From: Niallia nealsonii
Lineage (GTDB): Bacteria; Bacillota; Bacilli; Bacillales; Cytobacillaceae
Direction of reading: 5' to 3'
NCBI RefSeq assembly: GCF_002835805.1
Contig: NZ_PISE01000007.1
Location: 1 to 64,000, forward strand
Length of the DNA stretch: 64,000 bases
In this document: one piece after another, positions 1 to 8,689 of the stretch
How positions within the stretch are numbered: the stretch's first letter is position 1
How the letters are laid out: each line of letters opens with the position of its first letter
Notes under the pieces: generated by a model
Seen by the model: only the letters and a program-made list of their open reading frames with translations
Databases searched by the model: none
What the model was told of the DNA's origin: nothing
Translations under genes and position numbers: made by a program

Positions 1-45
1 AGTTTACGAAAACAGCCTAAAATAATAATTAGGAGGAATCATGTT

Positions 46-297
46 ATGGAAATGAAAAAAGGTTCCGTTCGTACTGCAGCTATTGTAGGGGCTGGCATTG
101 GCAGTTTATTTATTTTCTCTCCTAGGGGCAAAGAAATGATAAATCGAATAAAAACAATGTTTCAATCTTCTTCTAATCAGAAAGACTTGCTTGTTAAAGC
201 AGGAAACCCAGATCCAGAGGATATAGGAGATAATAATATGGTTAATGAAGGAGCCATGTATTCTGTAAATTACTATAATAAAAATATAGACAAGTAA
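46..297 (+). CDS. Small YtxH-like hypothetical protein
   Basis: An 83-residue protein. The ATG at 46 is chosen because AGGAGG lies 9 bases upstream; the ATG at 41 runs into a stop at once. Residues 10-26 form a short glycine-rich hydrophobic stretch (AAIVGAGIGSLFIF) followed by SPRGKEM, the layout seen in YtxH-like small envelope proteins. The rest is polar. No catalytic motif is visible and no function is assigned. It is transcribed convergently toward the sigma-factor gene, with a shared terminator between them. The window begins only 45 bases upstream, so its promoter may lie outside. Confidence 0.7.
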   Translation: MEMKKGSVRTAAIVGAGIGSLFIFSPRGKEMINRIKTMFQSSSNQKDLLVKAGNPDPEDIGDNNMVNEGAMYSVNYYNKNIDK

Positions 298-345
298 AAG
301 TTCTCTCTAATTGCTATACTCAATTCAGAAACAGGCATAAAACGA

Positions 346-392
346 TAAAAACCTTGGCAGATTTATACCCAACAATCCGCCAAGGTTTTTTT
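346..392. terminator. Bidirectional intrinsic terminator
   Basis: AAAACCTTGGC (347-357) pairs with GCCAAGGTTTT (379-389) and T/A tracts flank both sides. It can end the small plus-strand gene at 297 and the minus-strand sigma gene at 402. Confidence 0.85.
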
Positions 393-401
393 ATGATTAT
401 C

Positions 402-959
402 TTATATATTGACTAATTTACTTGCCATTTTCGGTTTTAATTTACCTTTTGCCCGTTTCATTCTTGTTTTTATAGTAGAAAGGGGAATTTTTGTTTTATC
501 GCTAATTTCTACTAAAGTTTGATTATGATAGTAAAATAGCATAAGAGGTTCTTTATACATGGTTGGCAACTCCTCTAACGTATCTATCATCTCTTCTTTC
601 GAACACTGATTTATTATTATTTCTTCAGGAGGTGGCATAGAATCAGCGCTATCGCGAACATATGTATAGACAGATTCTTCCCAAAACTTTTTCGTTCTTT
701 TTTCTTTTCTCCAATGGTCCCTGCATTTATTAATGGCAATGGTGTACAGCCAGCTTTTTATTTTTTTATTATCTGTGGAATTAGGATAAGCAATATAGGC
801 GGATATCAATACTTCTTGATAAATATCTTCTGCCAATTCTTTGTGTTTTACTAAAGAAAAAATATAGTGAAAAATTAATTTTCCGTATTCTTTTACAATT
901 AACTCATATTTTAATGGCCAATTTTCATCACTAAAATCATTTTCGCATAAGGGGTTCAT
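402..959 (-). CDS. ECF-type RNA polymerase sigma factor
   Basis: A 185-residue sigma-70 family protein with only regions 2 and 4, as in ECF sigma factors. Region 2 (about residues 22-90) includes the ELAEDIYQEV segment and the W-L-Y-T-I-A-I-N-K-C-RDHWR stretch that contacts the -10 element. Region 4 (about 125-180) carries the helix-turn-helix TLVEISDKTKIPLSTIKTRM. AAGGAGG sits just upstream of the ATG at 959. It does not clearly match SigM, V, W, X or Y, so no symbol is given. No anti-sigma gene adjoins it: a terminator follows at once and a flippase gene lies upstream. Its control partner is therefore elsewhere or absent. Confidence 0.9.
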   Translation of the reverse strand: MNPLCENDFSDENWPLKYELIVKEYGKLIFHYIFSLVKHKELAEDIYQEVLISAYIAYPNSTDNKKIKSWLYTIAINKCRDHWRKEKRTKKFWEESVYTYVRDSADSMPPPEEIIINQCSKEEMIDTLEELPTMYKEPLMLFYYHNQTLVEISDKTKIPLSTIKTRMKRAKGKLKPKMASKLVNI

Positions 960-1066
960 TCTTCCTTTTCCTCCTTCCCCTTCATAACGCCTTCACTAAA
1001 TAAACGAACTTCCTTATTGAACCCCCTACAGTTTTATAAAAATTTTTAAAATTTATTATTCACCTG

Positions 1067-2395
1067 TCATTGCAGCCTATTATTAACAGGAGTGAGCCAA
1101 ATGGAAAAGCCCATTTTTTTGCATATGGTCATATAATGCAAAACAGCTAGGATAACTGCACCTAAATTCATGCCGATTGCTATTCCCCCCATTTGCAACT
1201 GACTTAATGACCCAAGATAATAGATGGCAGCATAGGAAAAAACAGTAGACCAAATTGTGTGAAAAACAGCATCTTTTAACAAACCAAAACCAATTAAATA
1301 AGCTTGCATCGGAATAATAAAATAATGCAATAAAAAATATGGCCATAATAACTGAACAATAATAGCCGCCTGAGAAGAATGGAAAAATTTAGACGTTATT
1401 GGCTCTGCAAAAAAATAAAAAATACTTACCGCAATAATCCCATATACTGCAGTAATCCCCACTATTTGCTGCAGCAGCTTTTGCAATTTGCGATAATCTT
1501 TATTTGCATATTCTTTAGAAACAGTTGGAATTAACATCGTCATAAACGAGTGGGCAATAAAGGAAGGAAAAAAGCCAATGGTTAAAGCAATTCCTGCTAA
1601 CATGCCAAAAAGTTCTGTTGCATTAGCAGCTGTAATTCCTGATGAAACAAGGGCTCCTTTAATTAAAAAAGGCTGGATAGCATGTGTTAAGGCGTGAAAA
1701 ATCCGAAGCCCAGTCGTTGGCACTGAAACAGACAATAGATCCTTCCAGATAACCCTTCCCCCAAGGGAACTGTTTTTTCCTTTTTTCAAGCGCTGATATT
1801 GAAGAAAAAACATATGCATTAAATAGAGAAATACAACAATATCACTGCCAACTATTGTGCAAAATGCAATTAAAACAGAGGTATCTAAATCAAAGGAAAA
1901 CCATTGAAATAAAAACACGAGCATTCCAAGTTGGACAATCTTCCGCAAAAAATTAGATGCTGCAATTTTTCCCATTTGCTGTTTTCCCATAAAATAACCT
2001 CGTGCAATGCTTGTAAATGAAATAATAGGAAGCATTAATAAGACAAGCCATTTTAAGATGGGGTGATAGGAATGAAATATAGGAACAAAAGGGATAATGA
2101 CAGCAGCTAAAATCGTTAAAAAAATCGTAAAGATAATCGTCCATTTTATCACTTGATGCAGCATTGTTTGATGATATTCTGCATCTTTTTCTGCAATGAA
2201 TTTTGAAATAGAAATAGGCAATTCAAAACTGGCCAATAATACGATTAAAAAGATTGTCGGCAAAACAGTCATAAATAAGCCTAGTCCTTTTTCCCCCAAC
2301 TCTCTTGCCATTATCATATTGATCAAAAACTCCATGCACTCACCAAAAAATGCCGTTACAATTAATAACACCGTTCCTTTATAAAATGCCTTCAT
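1067..2395 (-). CDS. SpoVB/YkvU-family polysaccharide flippase
   Basis: A polytopic MATE/MOP-superfamily membrane protein of 442 residues with about 12-14 hydrophobic segments. The N-terminus (MKAFYKGTVLLIVTAFFGE, then a glycine/arginine loop, then ELPISISKF) matches the layout of sporulation flippases SpoVB and YkvU, which are thought to move lipid-linked cell-wall or polysaccharide precursors across the membrane. YkvU seems the closer relative. The frame stays open to a TTG at 2488, but that codon has no ribosome-binding site. The ATG at 2395 has GGGAGA 6 bases upstream and fits the family N-terminus, so I chose it. It is monocistronic, and a 28-bp palindrome lies about 140 bp upstream. Confidence 0.85.
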   Translation of the reverse strand: MKAFYKGTVLLIVTAFFGECMEFLINMIMARELGEKGLGLFMTVLPTIFLIVLLASFELPISISKFIAEKDAEYHQTMLHQVIKWTIIFTIFLTILAAVIIPFVPIFHSYHPILKWLVLLMLPIISFTSIARGYFMGKQQMGKIAASNFLRKIVQLGMLVFLFQWFSFDLDTSVLIAFCTIVGSDIVVFLYLMHMFFLQYQRLKKGKNSSLGGRVIWKDLLSVSVPTTGLRIFHALTHAIQPFLIKGALVSSGITAANATELFGMLAGIALTIGFFPSFIAHSFMTMLIPTVSKEYANKDYRKLQKLLQQIVGITAVYGIIAVSIFYFFAEPITSKFFHSSQAAIIVQLLWPYFLLHYFIIPMQAYLIGFGLLKDAVFHTIWSTVFSYAAIYYLGSLSQLQMGGIAIGMNLGAVILAVLHYMTICKKMGFSIWLTPVNNRLQ

Positions 2396-2532
2396 CGAAT
2401 TCTCCCTTAACAGTACTTTTTCACGAATAAACAAAACACCAAACGATATTCGTAGTTTCAAATGCTTTTTATCATTTATATGAGACAAGTTATTAAAATA
2501 TTTTTATATTTTTAAATAGACAGGGAGAATTC

Positions 2533-2560
2533 TTTTCTAATCAAACGTTTGATTAGAAAA
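2533..2560. promoter_or_regulatory. Perfect 28-bp palindrome, candidate operator
   Basis: Two 14-base perfect arms (TTTTCTAATCAAAC and its complement) join without a spacer. The core TCAAACGTTTGA looks like a dimeric repressor operator of the TetR type. It lies between the liaR terminator and the flippase gene, about 140 bp upstream of the latter. No TetR gene is in the window. It could also form a cruciform or an RNA hairpin. Confidence 0.55.
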
Positions 2561-2565
2561 ATAAT

Positions 2566-2600
2566 TAAAAAAACCTAAACAAATTTGATATTGTTTAGGC
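2566..2600 (-). terminator. Terminator of the lia operon
   Basis: Read on the minus strand, GCCTAAACAA and TTGTTTAGG form a stem followed by TTTTTTTAATT. It lies 35 bases after the liaR stop codon. Confidence 0.85.
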
Positions 2601-2634
2601 TAAAATGACTTTAAATTTTTTATTCTATTTTCAA

Positions 2635-3267
2635 TTAGTCTACAAGAGAATGTTTAAATGCATAGATTACTGCTTGTGTTCTATCTTGCACTTCTAGTTT
2701 ACTCAAAATATTGCTAACATGTGTTTTTACTGTTTTAATAGCAATAAATAGCTGATCAGCTATTTCCTGATTGCTTTTCCCTTCAGCCATTAGCAATAAG
2801 ATTTCCATTTCTCTAGCTGTTAATTCTTCATGAAGCAGCACTTGTTTTTTTTGCCTCATCTTTATCATCATTTTGCCTGTTACTTCCGGCTCCAATACAC
2901 TTTGTCCATGAAAAGTAGCTCTCACTGCATCTGCAATTTCACTCGCCTTTGAGGTTTTTAGCATATAGCTTGACGCACCTGCTTCAAGTGCAGGATACAC
3001 TTTTTCATCATCGAGAAAACTTGTGACAATAATAATTTTTGCTTCTGGCCATTCTTCTATTATTTGTCTAGTTGCCTCTATGCCATCCATTTCTTGCATC
3101 ACGAGATCCATTAATATAATATCTGGACGCAAACTTAAAGCTAATTCCACGGCTGTTCTTCCATTATCTGCTTCTCCTACTACCTCTATATCTGATTGTG
3201 CAGACAAGTAAGAGGACACGCCAATCCGCACCATTTCATGATCATCAACAAATAGAACTTTAATCAA
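2635..3267 (-). CDS. liaR: Response regulator LiaR
   Basis: A 210-residue NarL/LuxR-type regulator. The receiver domain (1-120) has the acidic pair D8-D9, phosphoacceptor Asp54 (ILMDLVM), a conserved threonine/serine (VTSF) and Lys104. The C-terminal helix-turn-helix (about 148-205) carries [22 protein letters not shown] and [14 protein letters not shown]. It is the output of the LiaFSR system, which senses cell-wall antibiotics acting on the lipid II cycle and turns on liaIH. It is last in the operon, 3 bases after liaS, and is followed by a terminator. Confidence 0.95.
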   Translation of the reverse strand: MIKVLFVDDHEMVRIGVSSYLSAQSDIEVVGEADNGRTAVELALSLRPDIILMDLVMQEMDGIEATRQIIEEWPEAKIIIVTSFLDDEKVYPALEAGASSYMLKTSKASEIADAVRATFHGQSVLEPEVTGKMMIKMRQKKQVLLHEELTAREMEILLLMAEGKSNQEIADQLFIAIKTVKTHVSNILSKLEVQDRTQAVIYAFKHSLVD

Positions 3268-3270
3268 TCT

Positions 3271-4308
3271 TTATCTCTCCTTATTTGTCAGCAGCGGCAC
3301 TTTCGCTTCTAAGCGAGTTCCCTTTTGCGCTAAACTGATAATCTTTAACTTCCCGCCAATCTCAGCTGCCCTCTCATACATATTTTGCAGCCCATATGAT
3401 CCTGCTTTGCGCTTCTCTACATTAAATCCAATGCCATCATCTACTATGCGCATAATAATAAATGCTTCTCTTTTCATTAGCCGTACTTCTAACTTTTTTG
3501 CTTTAGCATGACGTAATGTATTGGAAACGGATTCTTGAAGAATTCGAAACAAATGATCTTCCATTCCTTTATCAAGTTGAAATTCCTCTAATTCCCATGA
3601 TATGTCTAATGTAACCTTTTGTAGCAATTCTGATAAAAGCTCAATAATTCCTTCTTTTAATGTTTTCCCATTAAGAGCCGCTGGTCGCAAGTGAAGCAAT
3701 AATGCCCTCATCTCTGTCTGTGATTGATGAATGGTTTCTTCTACTAACTCTAATTGTTTTGTTTCTCTATTATCAGATTTTGGTCTTGTTTCATTTATAG
3801 CCGATAATAACATCGACGCTGCAAACAATTGCTGACTAACAGAATCATGAAGTTCTCTCGCCAATCGATTGCGTTCTTGGGTAATAATCGTTTGTACTCT
3901 TACTTCTTGATTTTCCGCCTGTTCATTAACAAGCCTTTGTGATAATTTTGTTTGCTCCATTAATTGTATTTGTAAACTTTTTATTTTTTTTGCCAAACCA
4001 CTTATTTCTTCTAAAGAATTAGATATAGAATGATCTTTTTTGGAATTTTCATCAAAAAGATCAAAAGATGTTTCCAAAGCATCTATTTGTTTTTTCCAAG
4101 AATACCCTGTCATTACTCCAAAAATAATTCCAATCGCAATTGCAGCCGTTGTGACAAATAATAAAAATGGAATTCCCATTAATTCTTTATCCCATAATTG
4201 TATCCAATTTTCCGGGGGAAAAACGACCATATAGCTTCCAGATATAAAAAGGAGAAAAACTAATGATGCGCCAACTCCCCAAACAATTTGCCTTTGGACA
4301 ATGCTCAT
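3271..4308 (-). CDS. liaS: Sensor histidine kinase LiaS
   Basis: A 345-residue membrane kinase with two N-terminal transmembrane helices (about 8-30 and 45-69) separated by a very short extracellular loop, typical of intramembrane-sensing kinases. A HAMP/coiled-coil linker follows. The HisKA_3 box ERNRLARELHDSVSQQLF places the phospho-histidine at His154. The HATPase_c domain shows N, DDGIGF and G-boxes (QESVSNTLRHAKA, DDGIGFN, GSYGLQNM). LiaS phosphorylates LiaR when released from inhibition by LiaF. Its start overlaps the end of liaF by 4 bases, so the two are probably translationally coupled. Confidence 0.95.
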   Translation of the reverse strand: MSIVQRQIVWGVGASLVFLLFISGSYMVVFPPENWIQLWDKELMGIPFLLFVTTAAIAIGIIFGVMTGYSWKKQIDALETSFDLFDENSKKDHSISNSLEEISGLAKKIKSLQIQLMEQTKLSQRLVNEQAENQEVRVQTIITQERNRLARELHDSVSQQLFAASMLLSAINETRPKSDNRETKQLELVEETIHQSQTEMRALLLHLRPAALNGKTLKEGIIELLSELLQKVTLDISWELEEFQLDKGMEDHLFRILQESVSNTLRHAKAKKLEVRLMKREAFIIMRIVDDGIGFNVEKRKAGSYGLQNMYERAAEIGGKLKIISLAQKGTRLEAKVPLLTNKER

Positions 4309-5039
4309 ATTCTTTTCACCTCTAAATTGCCTGTAGCAAAACTGGTGAAAATTTTCACCCTTGTTTCAGCTGAGTCAAATGTCGATTGTCTTATTTGGAT
4401 ATTTCTATTTATTACATGACTTTCTTGCTCTCCAAATATATTATAAGATCCAAATAAGACAGAATGATGAACACTTGCTTCTATATCATAGGGAACATAT
4501 ATCTTCACATTTCCAACCATATTTTTAATAAAAATAACCGTTTCTCCTGCTGGAAGCACAGTATAGCTTAAATCAATTGCCGTATCTGATATTCCAGCTT
4601 GTATATTTATATCATTCCACTCATAGACATGATCTGGCGTTTCATTGTGCTGAAACAGTTGATTTTGGAAAAAGGGCTTTTTAATTACTATTTCGGATGT
4701 ATCCGTTGATTCTTTTTTTTCTTTTATTATCGGCATGATTGATTCAGAAGCCTTATTTTTTTTAAGATAGATAATAATATAATAAAGCACAATACTTATT
4801 ACTAAAAACTTAAATGTAAACATATTAAAAACACTTATCAGCAGTATAAATAACCCCATCCAAAAAAGCAGCTTCCCCATTTTTCTTTTTTGCCCTTGTC
4901 TAGAAAAATAAATCATTCCAATAGAAGCAAGCAAAGAAAATATAATGCCTGGATTAAAGACAAATACTTCTAACAACAGGAGAATTCCCCCGATTAAGAT
5001 GACCCAATTGGCATAATTATCTTTTAGTCTTTGAAACAA
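4305..5039 (-). CDS. liaF: LiaF, inhibitor of LiaS
   Basis: A 244-residue membrane protein with about four N-terminal hydrophobic helices (about 13-100), a charged linker rich in K/E/S, and a C-terminal beta-rich domain (about 145-244) of the cell-wall-active antibiotics response family. In known systems LiaF keeps LiaS off without envelope stress. The start is TTG at 5039, supported by GGAGG 7 bases upstream. It opens the liaF-liaS-liaR operon. The 5' leader holds a strong hairpin (5074-5111), and the upstream spacer holds two repeat elements that separate it from liaIH. In B. subtilis liaIH and liaGFSR are adjacent; no liaG is present here. Confidence 0.92.
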   Translation of the reverse strand: MFQRLKDNYANWVILIGGILLLLEVFVFNPGIIFSLLASIGMIYFSRQGQKRKMGKLLFWMGLFILLISVFNMFTFKFLVISIVLYYIIIYLKKNKASESIMPIIKEKKESTDTSEIVIKKPFFQNQLFQHNETPDHVYEWNDINIQAGISDTAIDLSYTVLPAGETVIFIKNMVGNVKIYVPYDIEASVHHSVLFGSYNIFGEQESHVINRNIQIRQSTFDSAETRVKIFTSFATGNLEVKRI

Positions 5040-5073
5040 TCGAGTTCCTCCGTTCCCTTATTTATTTCGGTTG

Positions 5074-5111
5074 CTCTGAATAGACAAAAATAATTTTTAG
5101 TCTATTCAGAG
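5074..5111 (-). promoter_or_regulatory. Inverted repeat in the liaF leader
   Basis: Perfect 12-base arms (CTCTGAATAGAC and its complement) around a 14-base A/T spacer that can itself pair. It lies 35-72 bases upstream of the liaF start codon. No T-tract follows on the minus strand, so it is not a standard terminator. It could be a protein-binding site or an mRNA hairpin. Confidence 0.5.
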
Positions 5112-5156
5112 TAATCGAAAATAACTGTTTTTGTTCATTAAATATAATACTATTAC

Positions 5157-5314
5157 GATAAAGTAAAACTTCAATCAGTGGGGGTTTTCTTCATCCCCAC
5201 TGATTGTTAGTTGAACCAATCAGGCTTTTATGGGCAGTTATCCCCCACCTAGATTTCTCGTTTTCTCTTACAATCCCTTAGGTGGGGATTTTACTGCCCG
5301 TTAATGCATGATAC
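5157..5314 (+). repeat. Repeat family R1, long copy A
   Basis: Begins with a variant of AAAGTGAAACTTCAATCAG and ends with CCCGTTAATGC-TGATA. Inside are two stems: CAATCAGTGGGG with its complement, and GGGCAG-TATCCCCCACCTA facing TAGGTGGGGAT-ACTGCCC. Related copies lie at 10463, 14809 (inverted), 18091, 18226, 19402 and 47411. No open reading frame is present, so this is a non-coding, MITE-like element. Confidence 0.8.
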
Positions 5315-5348
5315 AATTCAAAAAAGCGTATAATTTCTACGCCTCTAA

Positions 5349-5428
5349 GTGTCTAAAAAGTTGGTACGAAGAAATTAGGCTGATGAAAACATTTAACTTT
5401 TTTAGGGATAACCTTTTTTCATCAGCCT
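5349..5428. repeat. Repeat family R2, copy 1 (hairpin repeat)
   Basis: Starts GTGTCTAAAAAGTTGG-TA and holds the arms AGGCTGATGAAAAC (5377-5390) and TTTTTCATCAGCCT (5415-5428). The left part matches the element at 33593 (GTGTCGAAAAAGTTG-TA, then TCAGGCTGAATGAAAAC). It lies 40 bp downstream of liaH. Together with R1 copy A it fills the whole 430-bp gap between liaH and liaF. Confidence 0.65.
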
Positions 5429-5469
5429 GTGAACCATAACTACTGCTTCTTTTTTAGCATACCATTTTT

Positions 5470-6117
5470 TCAAGAAGAAAGTGAATTTTCTTCCTTCTTC
5501 ATCTTATTCTCTAGTTCAGCAATTTTCTCATCCATTGTATATTTGTAATACGACGTATTGATATTTTGCTCGATTGTTTCAATAAACTTTTCTATATCAT
5601 GAAAAGAAGATTTCGTATACTCTTCCATCTTTTTTTCGTCTAATACTTTTTCCATTCTTGTATGGGCACGAGTAATATTTTCTTTGCCCATCAATTCTAA
5701 ACGTCTAATATGCATATCTTTTAATTTATGTGTCATTTCCATATATTTTATTTCTAGTTCATTTTGCTGCTTTTCCGTAATGGCTAGTGATTCTCTTAAG
5801 CGCTCAGCTCTATTAGAATAATGCGTATATTCCACTAAAGCAAATTGCTTTAACTCTTCTTCTCCAGCTTTTTCTGCAATTACTGCTTGTTGTTTTCTCT
5901 TTTCAGCAATTTCTTCTGCCTGCTTTAGCTCTTTTTGAAACTCTTCCTTTAATTTAAGTTGGCGCTCTACTAATTGTTTCACTTTTTCTGTTTCTTTTTC
6001 ACAATCTCTTAGATATTGATTAAGCAACCCAATCGGATTTTTATTTTCTTTTTTATCAAGAATTTCATTCATATCTGCTAATACTGTATTTTTAATTCGG
6101 TTAAAAAAGTTGTTCAT
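5470..6117 (-). CDS. liaH: LiaH, PspA/IM30-family membrane-stress protein
   Basis: A 215-residue, almost wholly alpha-helical, highly charged protein of the PspA/IM30 (ESCRT-III-like) superfamily. Residues 1-25 form the amphipathic helix; about 30-200 form long coiled-coil helices (ERQLKLKEEFQKELKQAEE and following). Family members assemble into rings or rods on the inner face of the membrane and protect it during envelope damage. LiaH is the main LiaR target, with LiaI as its membrane anchor. It lies 20 bases downstream of liaI and is certainly co-transcribed. LiaH proteins run about 225 residues, so this is full length. Confidence 0.92.
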   Translation of the reverse strand: MNNFFNRIKNTVLADMNEILDKKENKNPIGLLNQYLRDCEKETEKVKQLVERQLKLKEEFQKELKQAEEIAEKRKQQAVIAEKAGEEELKQFALVEYTHYSNRAERLRESLAITEKQQNELEIKYMEMTHKLKDMHIRRLELMGKENITRAHTRMEKVLDEKKMEEYTKSSFHDIEKFIETIEQNINTSYYKYTMDEKIAELENKMKKEENSLSS

Positions 6118-6137
6118 TTTTTATTCCCTCTTTCTCT

Positions 6138-6482
6138 TTATTGTTTATTTAATTCATTCCATTGGTTTTCAAAGTTAGTGAATGGATCATTTTTTTTTGT
6201 TTTAGCACTAGTTGAGCCGTTCCATTTTTTATATACAAGATAAAGAACATACGCTGCAGCTACCCCAATGATGGCAGGAAGATTACTTGCTGTTACTGTT
6301 AGCATAATAAGCCCTGCAATTCCCCATACTACTTTTTCCCATGTTACTGTACTTTTTACAAATTGCTTAAATACAAGATAGAGAACAGCTGCACTTATCG
6401 CTAAACCAATAATTGGTCCAAGCTGTGATAATAAAATTATTGCAGCAATACCTCCTACGATTAATAAACCAAATTTTTTCAT
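6138..6482 (-). CDS. liaI: LiaI-like small membrane protein (Lmo0954 type)
   Basis: A 114-residue protein with four short hydrophobic helices in two repeats: residues 4-38 (LLIVGGIAAIILLSQLGPII and on) and 55-85 (VVWGIAGLIMLTV, LPAIIGVAAAYVLYLV), then a polar tail. In B. subtilis LiaI docks LiaH at the membrane; size, topology and position directly before liaH support the same role. Sequence likeness to LiaI itself is weak and the closest family name I can give is Lmo0954-type membrane protein, so the symbol rests on context. AAAGGAG lies 9 bases before the ATG. The upstream region holds two AGTCT half-sites (near 6566 and 6597) that could belong to a LiaR box, which I could not confirm. Confidence 0.75.
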   Translation of the reverse strand: MKKFGLLIVGGIAAIILLSQLGPIIGLAISAAVLYLVFKQFVKSTVTWEKVVWGIAGLIMLTVTASNLPAIIGVAAAYVLYLVYKKWNGSTSAKTKKNDPFTNFENQWNELNKQ

Positions 6483-6644
6483 CTCAATCGCTCCTTTCTT
6501 ATCTACTATGTTAACTTTCTTAAGTATTTTCCATAACGTGCTTCCGCTTGATTTTTTTCTAAGACTTAAGGCTGAGGATAACTACTACCACAGTAGACTT
6601 TAATCAGCGAGGAGTCAGATGACCTGCTTACTGTAATACATAGA

Positions 6645-6682
6645 AATCCCCTTGCCTAAAAAGCAAGGGGATTTCTTTTAAT
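6645..6682. terminator. Terminator of the thiamine operon
   Basis: GAAATCCCCTTGC and GCAAGGGGATTTC form a 13-bp stem around 6651-6676, with a T-rich tail on both strands. It lies 25 bases after the thiF stop codon on the minus strand. Confidence 0.8.
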
Positions 6683-6705
6683 CATCTATTAAATTATTTT
6701 ATATT

Positions 6706-7713
6706 TTATCCTAATAATCTATTATATATTTTTCTTGCACTACTAGACTCATCCGTTCCATGAATAATGGCACGACCATCTTGAAAGAGAATAACCCGAT
6801 ACTCTTCATATTGAAAAGAAAGTAAATATGGATTTGCTGTCATGTTAGAAACAAGGTTTTTCCATTGTTGAGATAGATATTGTAAATCTAATGCTTTAGG
6901 TGCTGGCGGTCTAATATGGACAGCATCCCTCCCACATAAAATATCTGCTTTTGTTTGTCTTTCCATAGACAAATAGGGAAAAGTTGCTTTTTCTGCACAT
7001 GTTGGACATTTCTTATTTTTTAATTTTAATACATCAATCTCAGCATGTTCCATTTTCCAAATATCAAATGAACGAAGCATTGGCTTTACTGGGTGGTCTG
7101 TCATAATTTGCATGGCTTGTGATACTTGCATGGCTGCTGTCCACTGAACAATTGGGCTAATGATGCCAGTTGTATCACACGTAATATTATTCATTGGGAT
7201 ATGATCTATCAAACAGTGTAGACAAGGTGTTTGATTTGACATGACAGAATACGTTAATCCATAGCTGGACACACACGCTCCAAAAATAAATGGTATATCA
7301 TGTTTAATAGCTGCATCATTGATTACTAATCTTGTCTCAAAATTATCGGTTGCATCCATAATAATAGATACGCCTTCCAACATCCTCTCCACATTTTCAA
7401 AACTGATATCAGCAACTATTCCTTTTATTGTGATACCGCTGTTTATCTTTTTCAATCTATTTTCAGCAGCAATTGCTTTAGGGAGTTTAAGCTTTGCATC
7501 TTCTTCTGTATATAAAAGCTGTCTATGCAAATTGCTGGATTCCACATAATCACGGTCAACAATAGTAATCGCTCCTATGCCTGCTCTAACAAGCAGTTCT
7601 GCGATAGAAGACCCCAGTGCTCCTGCACCGAAAATGATGGCATGATTATTTTCTAAGTTGTTTTGCCCAGCACTCCCAAGGAACAGCTCTTGTTTGAAAT
7701 AACGATTGGTCAA
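6706..7713 (-). CDS. thiF: ThiF, ThiS adenylyltransferase (E1-like)
   Basis: A 335-residue E1-like enzyme of the HesA/MoeB/ThiF family. It activates the C-terminus of ThiS with ATP so that sulfur can be loaded for thiazole synthesis. Visible are the nucleotide-binding loop [14 protein letters not shown] (about 29-42), the D-R-D-x-V-E-x-S-N-L-x-R-Q segment (53-65), and two CxxC pairs (CLHC near 163 and CPTC near 229) that normally bind one zinc. The C-terminal 80 residues form the family's small extra domain. It overlaps thiG by 4 bases and is last in the tenI-thiO-thiS-thiG-thiF operon. In B. subtilis thiD follows here; it is absent. Confidence 0.93.
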   Translation of the reverse strand: MTNRYFKQELFLGSAGQNNLENNHAIIFGAGALGSSIAELLVRAGIGAITIVDRDYVESSNLHRQLLYTEEDAKLKLPKAIAAENRLKKINSGITIKGIVADISFENVERMLEGVSIIMDATDNFETRLVINDAAIKHDIPFIFGACVSSYGLTYSVMSNQTPCLHCLIDHIPMNNITCDTTGIISPIVQWTAAMQVSQAMQIMTDHPVKPMLRSFDIWKMEHAEIDVLKLKNKKCPTCAEKATFPYLSMERQTKADILCGRDAVHIRPPAPKALDLQYLSQQWKNLVSNMTANPYLLSFQYEEYRVILFQDGRAIIHGTDESSSARKIYNRLLG

Positions 7714-8489
7714 GATGTGATCATTCCTGTCAATGGACTGCTTGCTACTCCATAATTTTTTTCCTTGATTCTGCCTGCCTCATAACCAAGTCTTCCTGCT
7801 TCAATGGCTAATTTCATCGCCAATGCCATTTTCACTGGATCATTTGCATTCGATACCGCGGTATTTAAAAGTACACCATCTGCTCCAAGCTCCATTGCAT
7901 ATGCAGCATCTTTTGGTGAACCAATGCCTGCATCAACAATAACAGGAACAGAACTCTGATCGATGATAAACTGTAGGTTTAATGGATTGATAATACCTTT
8001 TCCCGAACCAATAGGGGAAGCACCTGGCATAATCCCATGTACACCTAATTCTTCTAATCGTCTAGCCAATACAACATCATCCGAAGTATATGGCAACACA
8101 ATAAATCCCTCTTCTAATAGCATTTCAGATGCTTTTAATGTTTCTACTGGATCAGGCAATAGCGATTTATCACAGCCAATTACTTCTACCTTAATCATAT
8201 CGCATAAACCAGAACTTTTAGCTAACTTTGCGATTCTTACCGCTTCTTCTGCTGTTTTTGCACCCGCTGTATTTGGCAAAAGCGTATAGCGGCTTAAATC
8301 TAATTGCTCTAAAAAGTTAGGCTGTGACTGTTCAAATATATTCATTCTGCGAACAGCAAAAGTCAGTATTTCACTACCAGATACTGCAACTGCTTCTTTT
8401 TGGACCTCAAATGATGGATATTTGCCTGTTCCTAAAAGTAATCTTGATTGAAATGTACGATTTGCAATTTTCAGCATTTCCATTTTCAT
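7710..8489 (-). CDS. thiG: ThiG, thiazole synthase
   Basis: A 259-residue TIM-barrel enzyme that joins 1-deoxy-xylulose 5-phosphate, ThiS-thiocarboxylate sulfur and dehydroglycine into the thiazole phosphate moiety. The family start [10 protein letters not shown] is at 15-24. The Schiff-base lysine is Lys100 ([12 protein letters not shown]), and phosphate-binding glycines follow in [20 protein letters not shown]. It overlaps thiS by 4 bases (ATGA). GGAGGAGG directly abuts the ATG at 8489, whereas an in-frame ATG at 8483 lies 9 bases beyond GGAGG, so translation may start two codons later. Confidence 0.95.
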   Translation of the reverse strand: MKMEMLKIANRTFQSRLLLGTGKYPSFEVQKEAVAVSGSEILTFAVRRMNIFEQSQPNFLEQLDLSRYTLLPNTAGAKTAEEAVRIAKLAKSSGLCDMIKVEVIGCDKSLLPDPVETLKASEMLLEEGFIVLPYTSDDVVLARRLEELGVHGIMPGASPIGSGKGIINPLNLQFIIDQSSVPVIVDAGIGSPKDAAYAMELGADGVLLNTAVSNANDPVKMALAMKLAIEAGRLGYEAGRIKEKNYGVASSPLTGMITS

Positions 8490-8689
8490 CCTCCTCCTAC
8501 AAAATGAATAAGTTCAACAGCATCTCCATCTTTCAAATCTTGAATAGAATACTGTTCCTTTTGGATAATATCTTTATTTATTTCTACAATAACGATCCGA
8601 TTCTGCAACTCAAAAAATGCTAATAAATCTGCTACTGTTTCTATATGATCTGTCAGCTCTTGCGATTTTCCATTTAACTGAATAATCAA
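8486..8689 (-). CDS. thiS: ThiS, sulfur carrier protein
   Basis: A 67-residue ubiquitin-fold carrier. It ends in Gly-Gly (HFVGGG), the residue pair that is adenylated by ThiF and turned into a thiocarboxylate. The start IQLNGK and the EINKDII segment match the family. It overlaps thiO and thiG by 4 bases each, so the three are tightly coupled. Confidence 0.95.
   Translation of the reverse strand: MIIQLNGKSQELTDHIETVADLLAFFELQNRIVIVEINKDIIQKEQYSIQDLKDGDAVELIHFVGGG

Noticed and set aside
6560-6640. Further R1 repeat copy or LiaR box upstream of liaI
   Set aside because: Only a short stretch (GACTTTAATCAGCGAGGAG) resembles R1, and the AGTCT half-sites are too short to call a LiaR site by eye.
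8324-8623. 99-codon plus-strand frame over thiG and thiS
   Set aside because: A shadow of two conserved genes, without translation signals.
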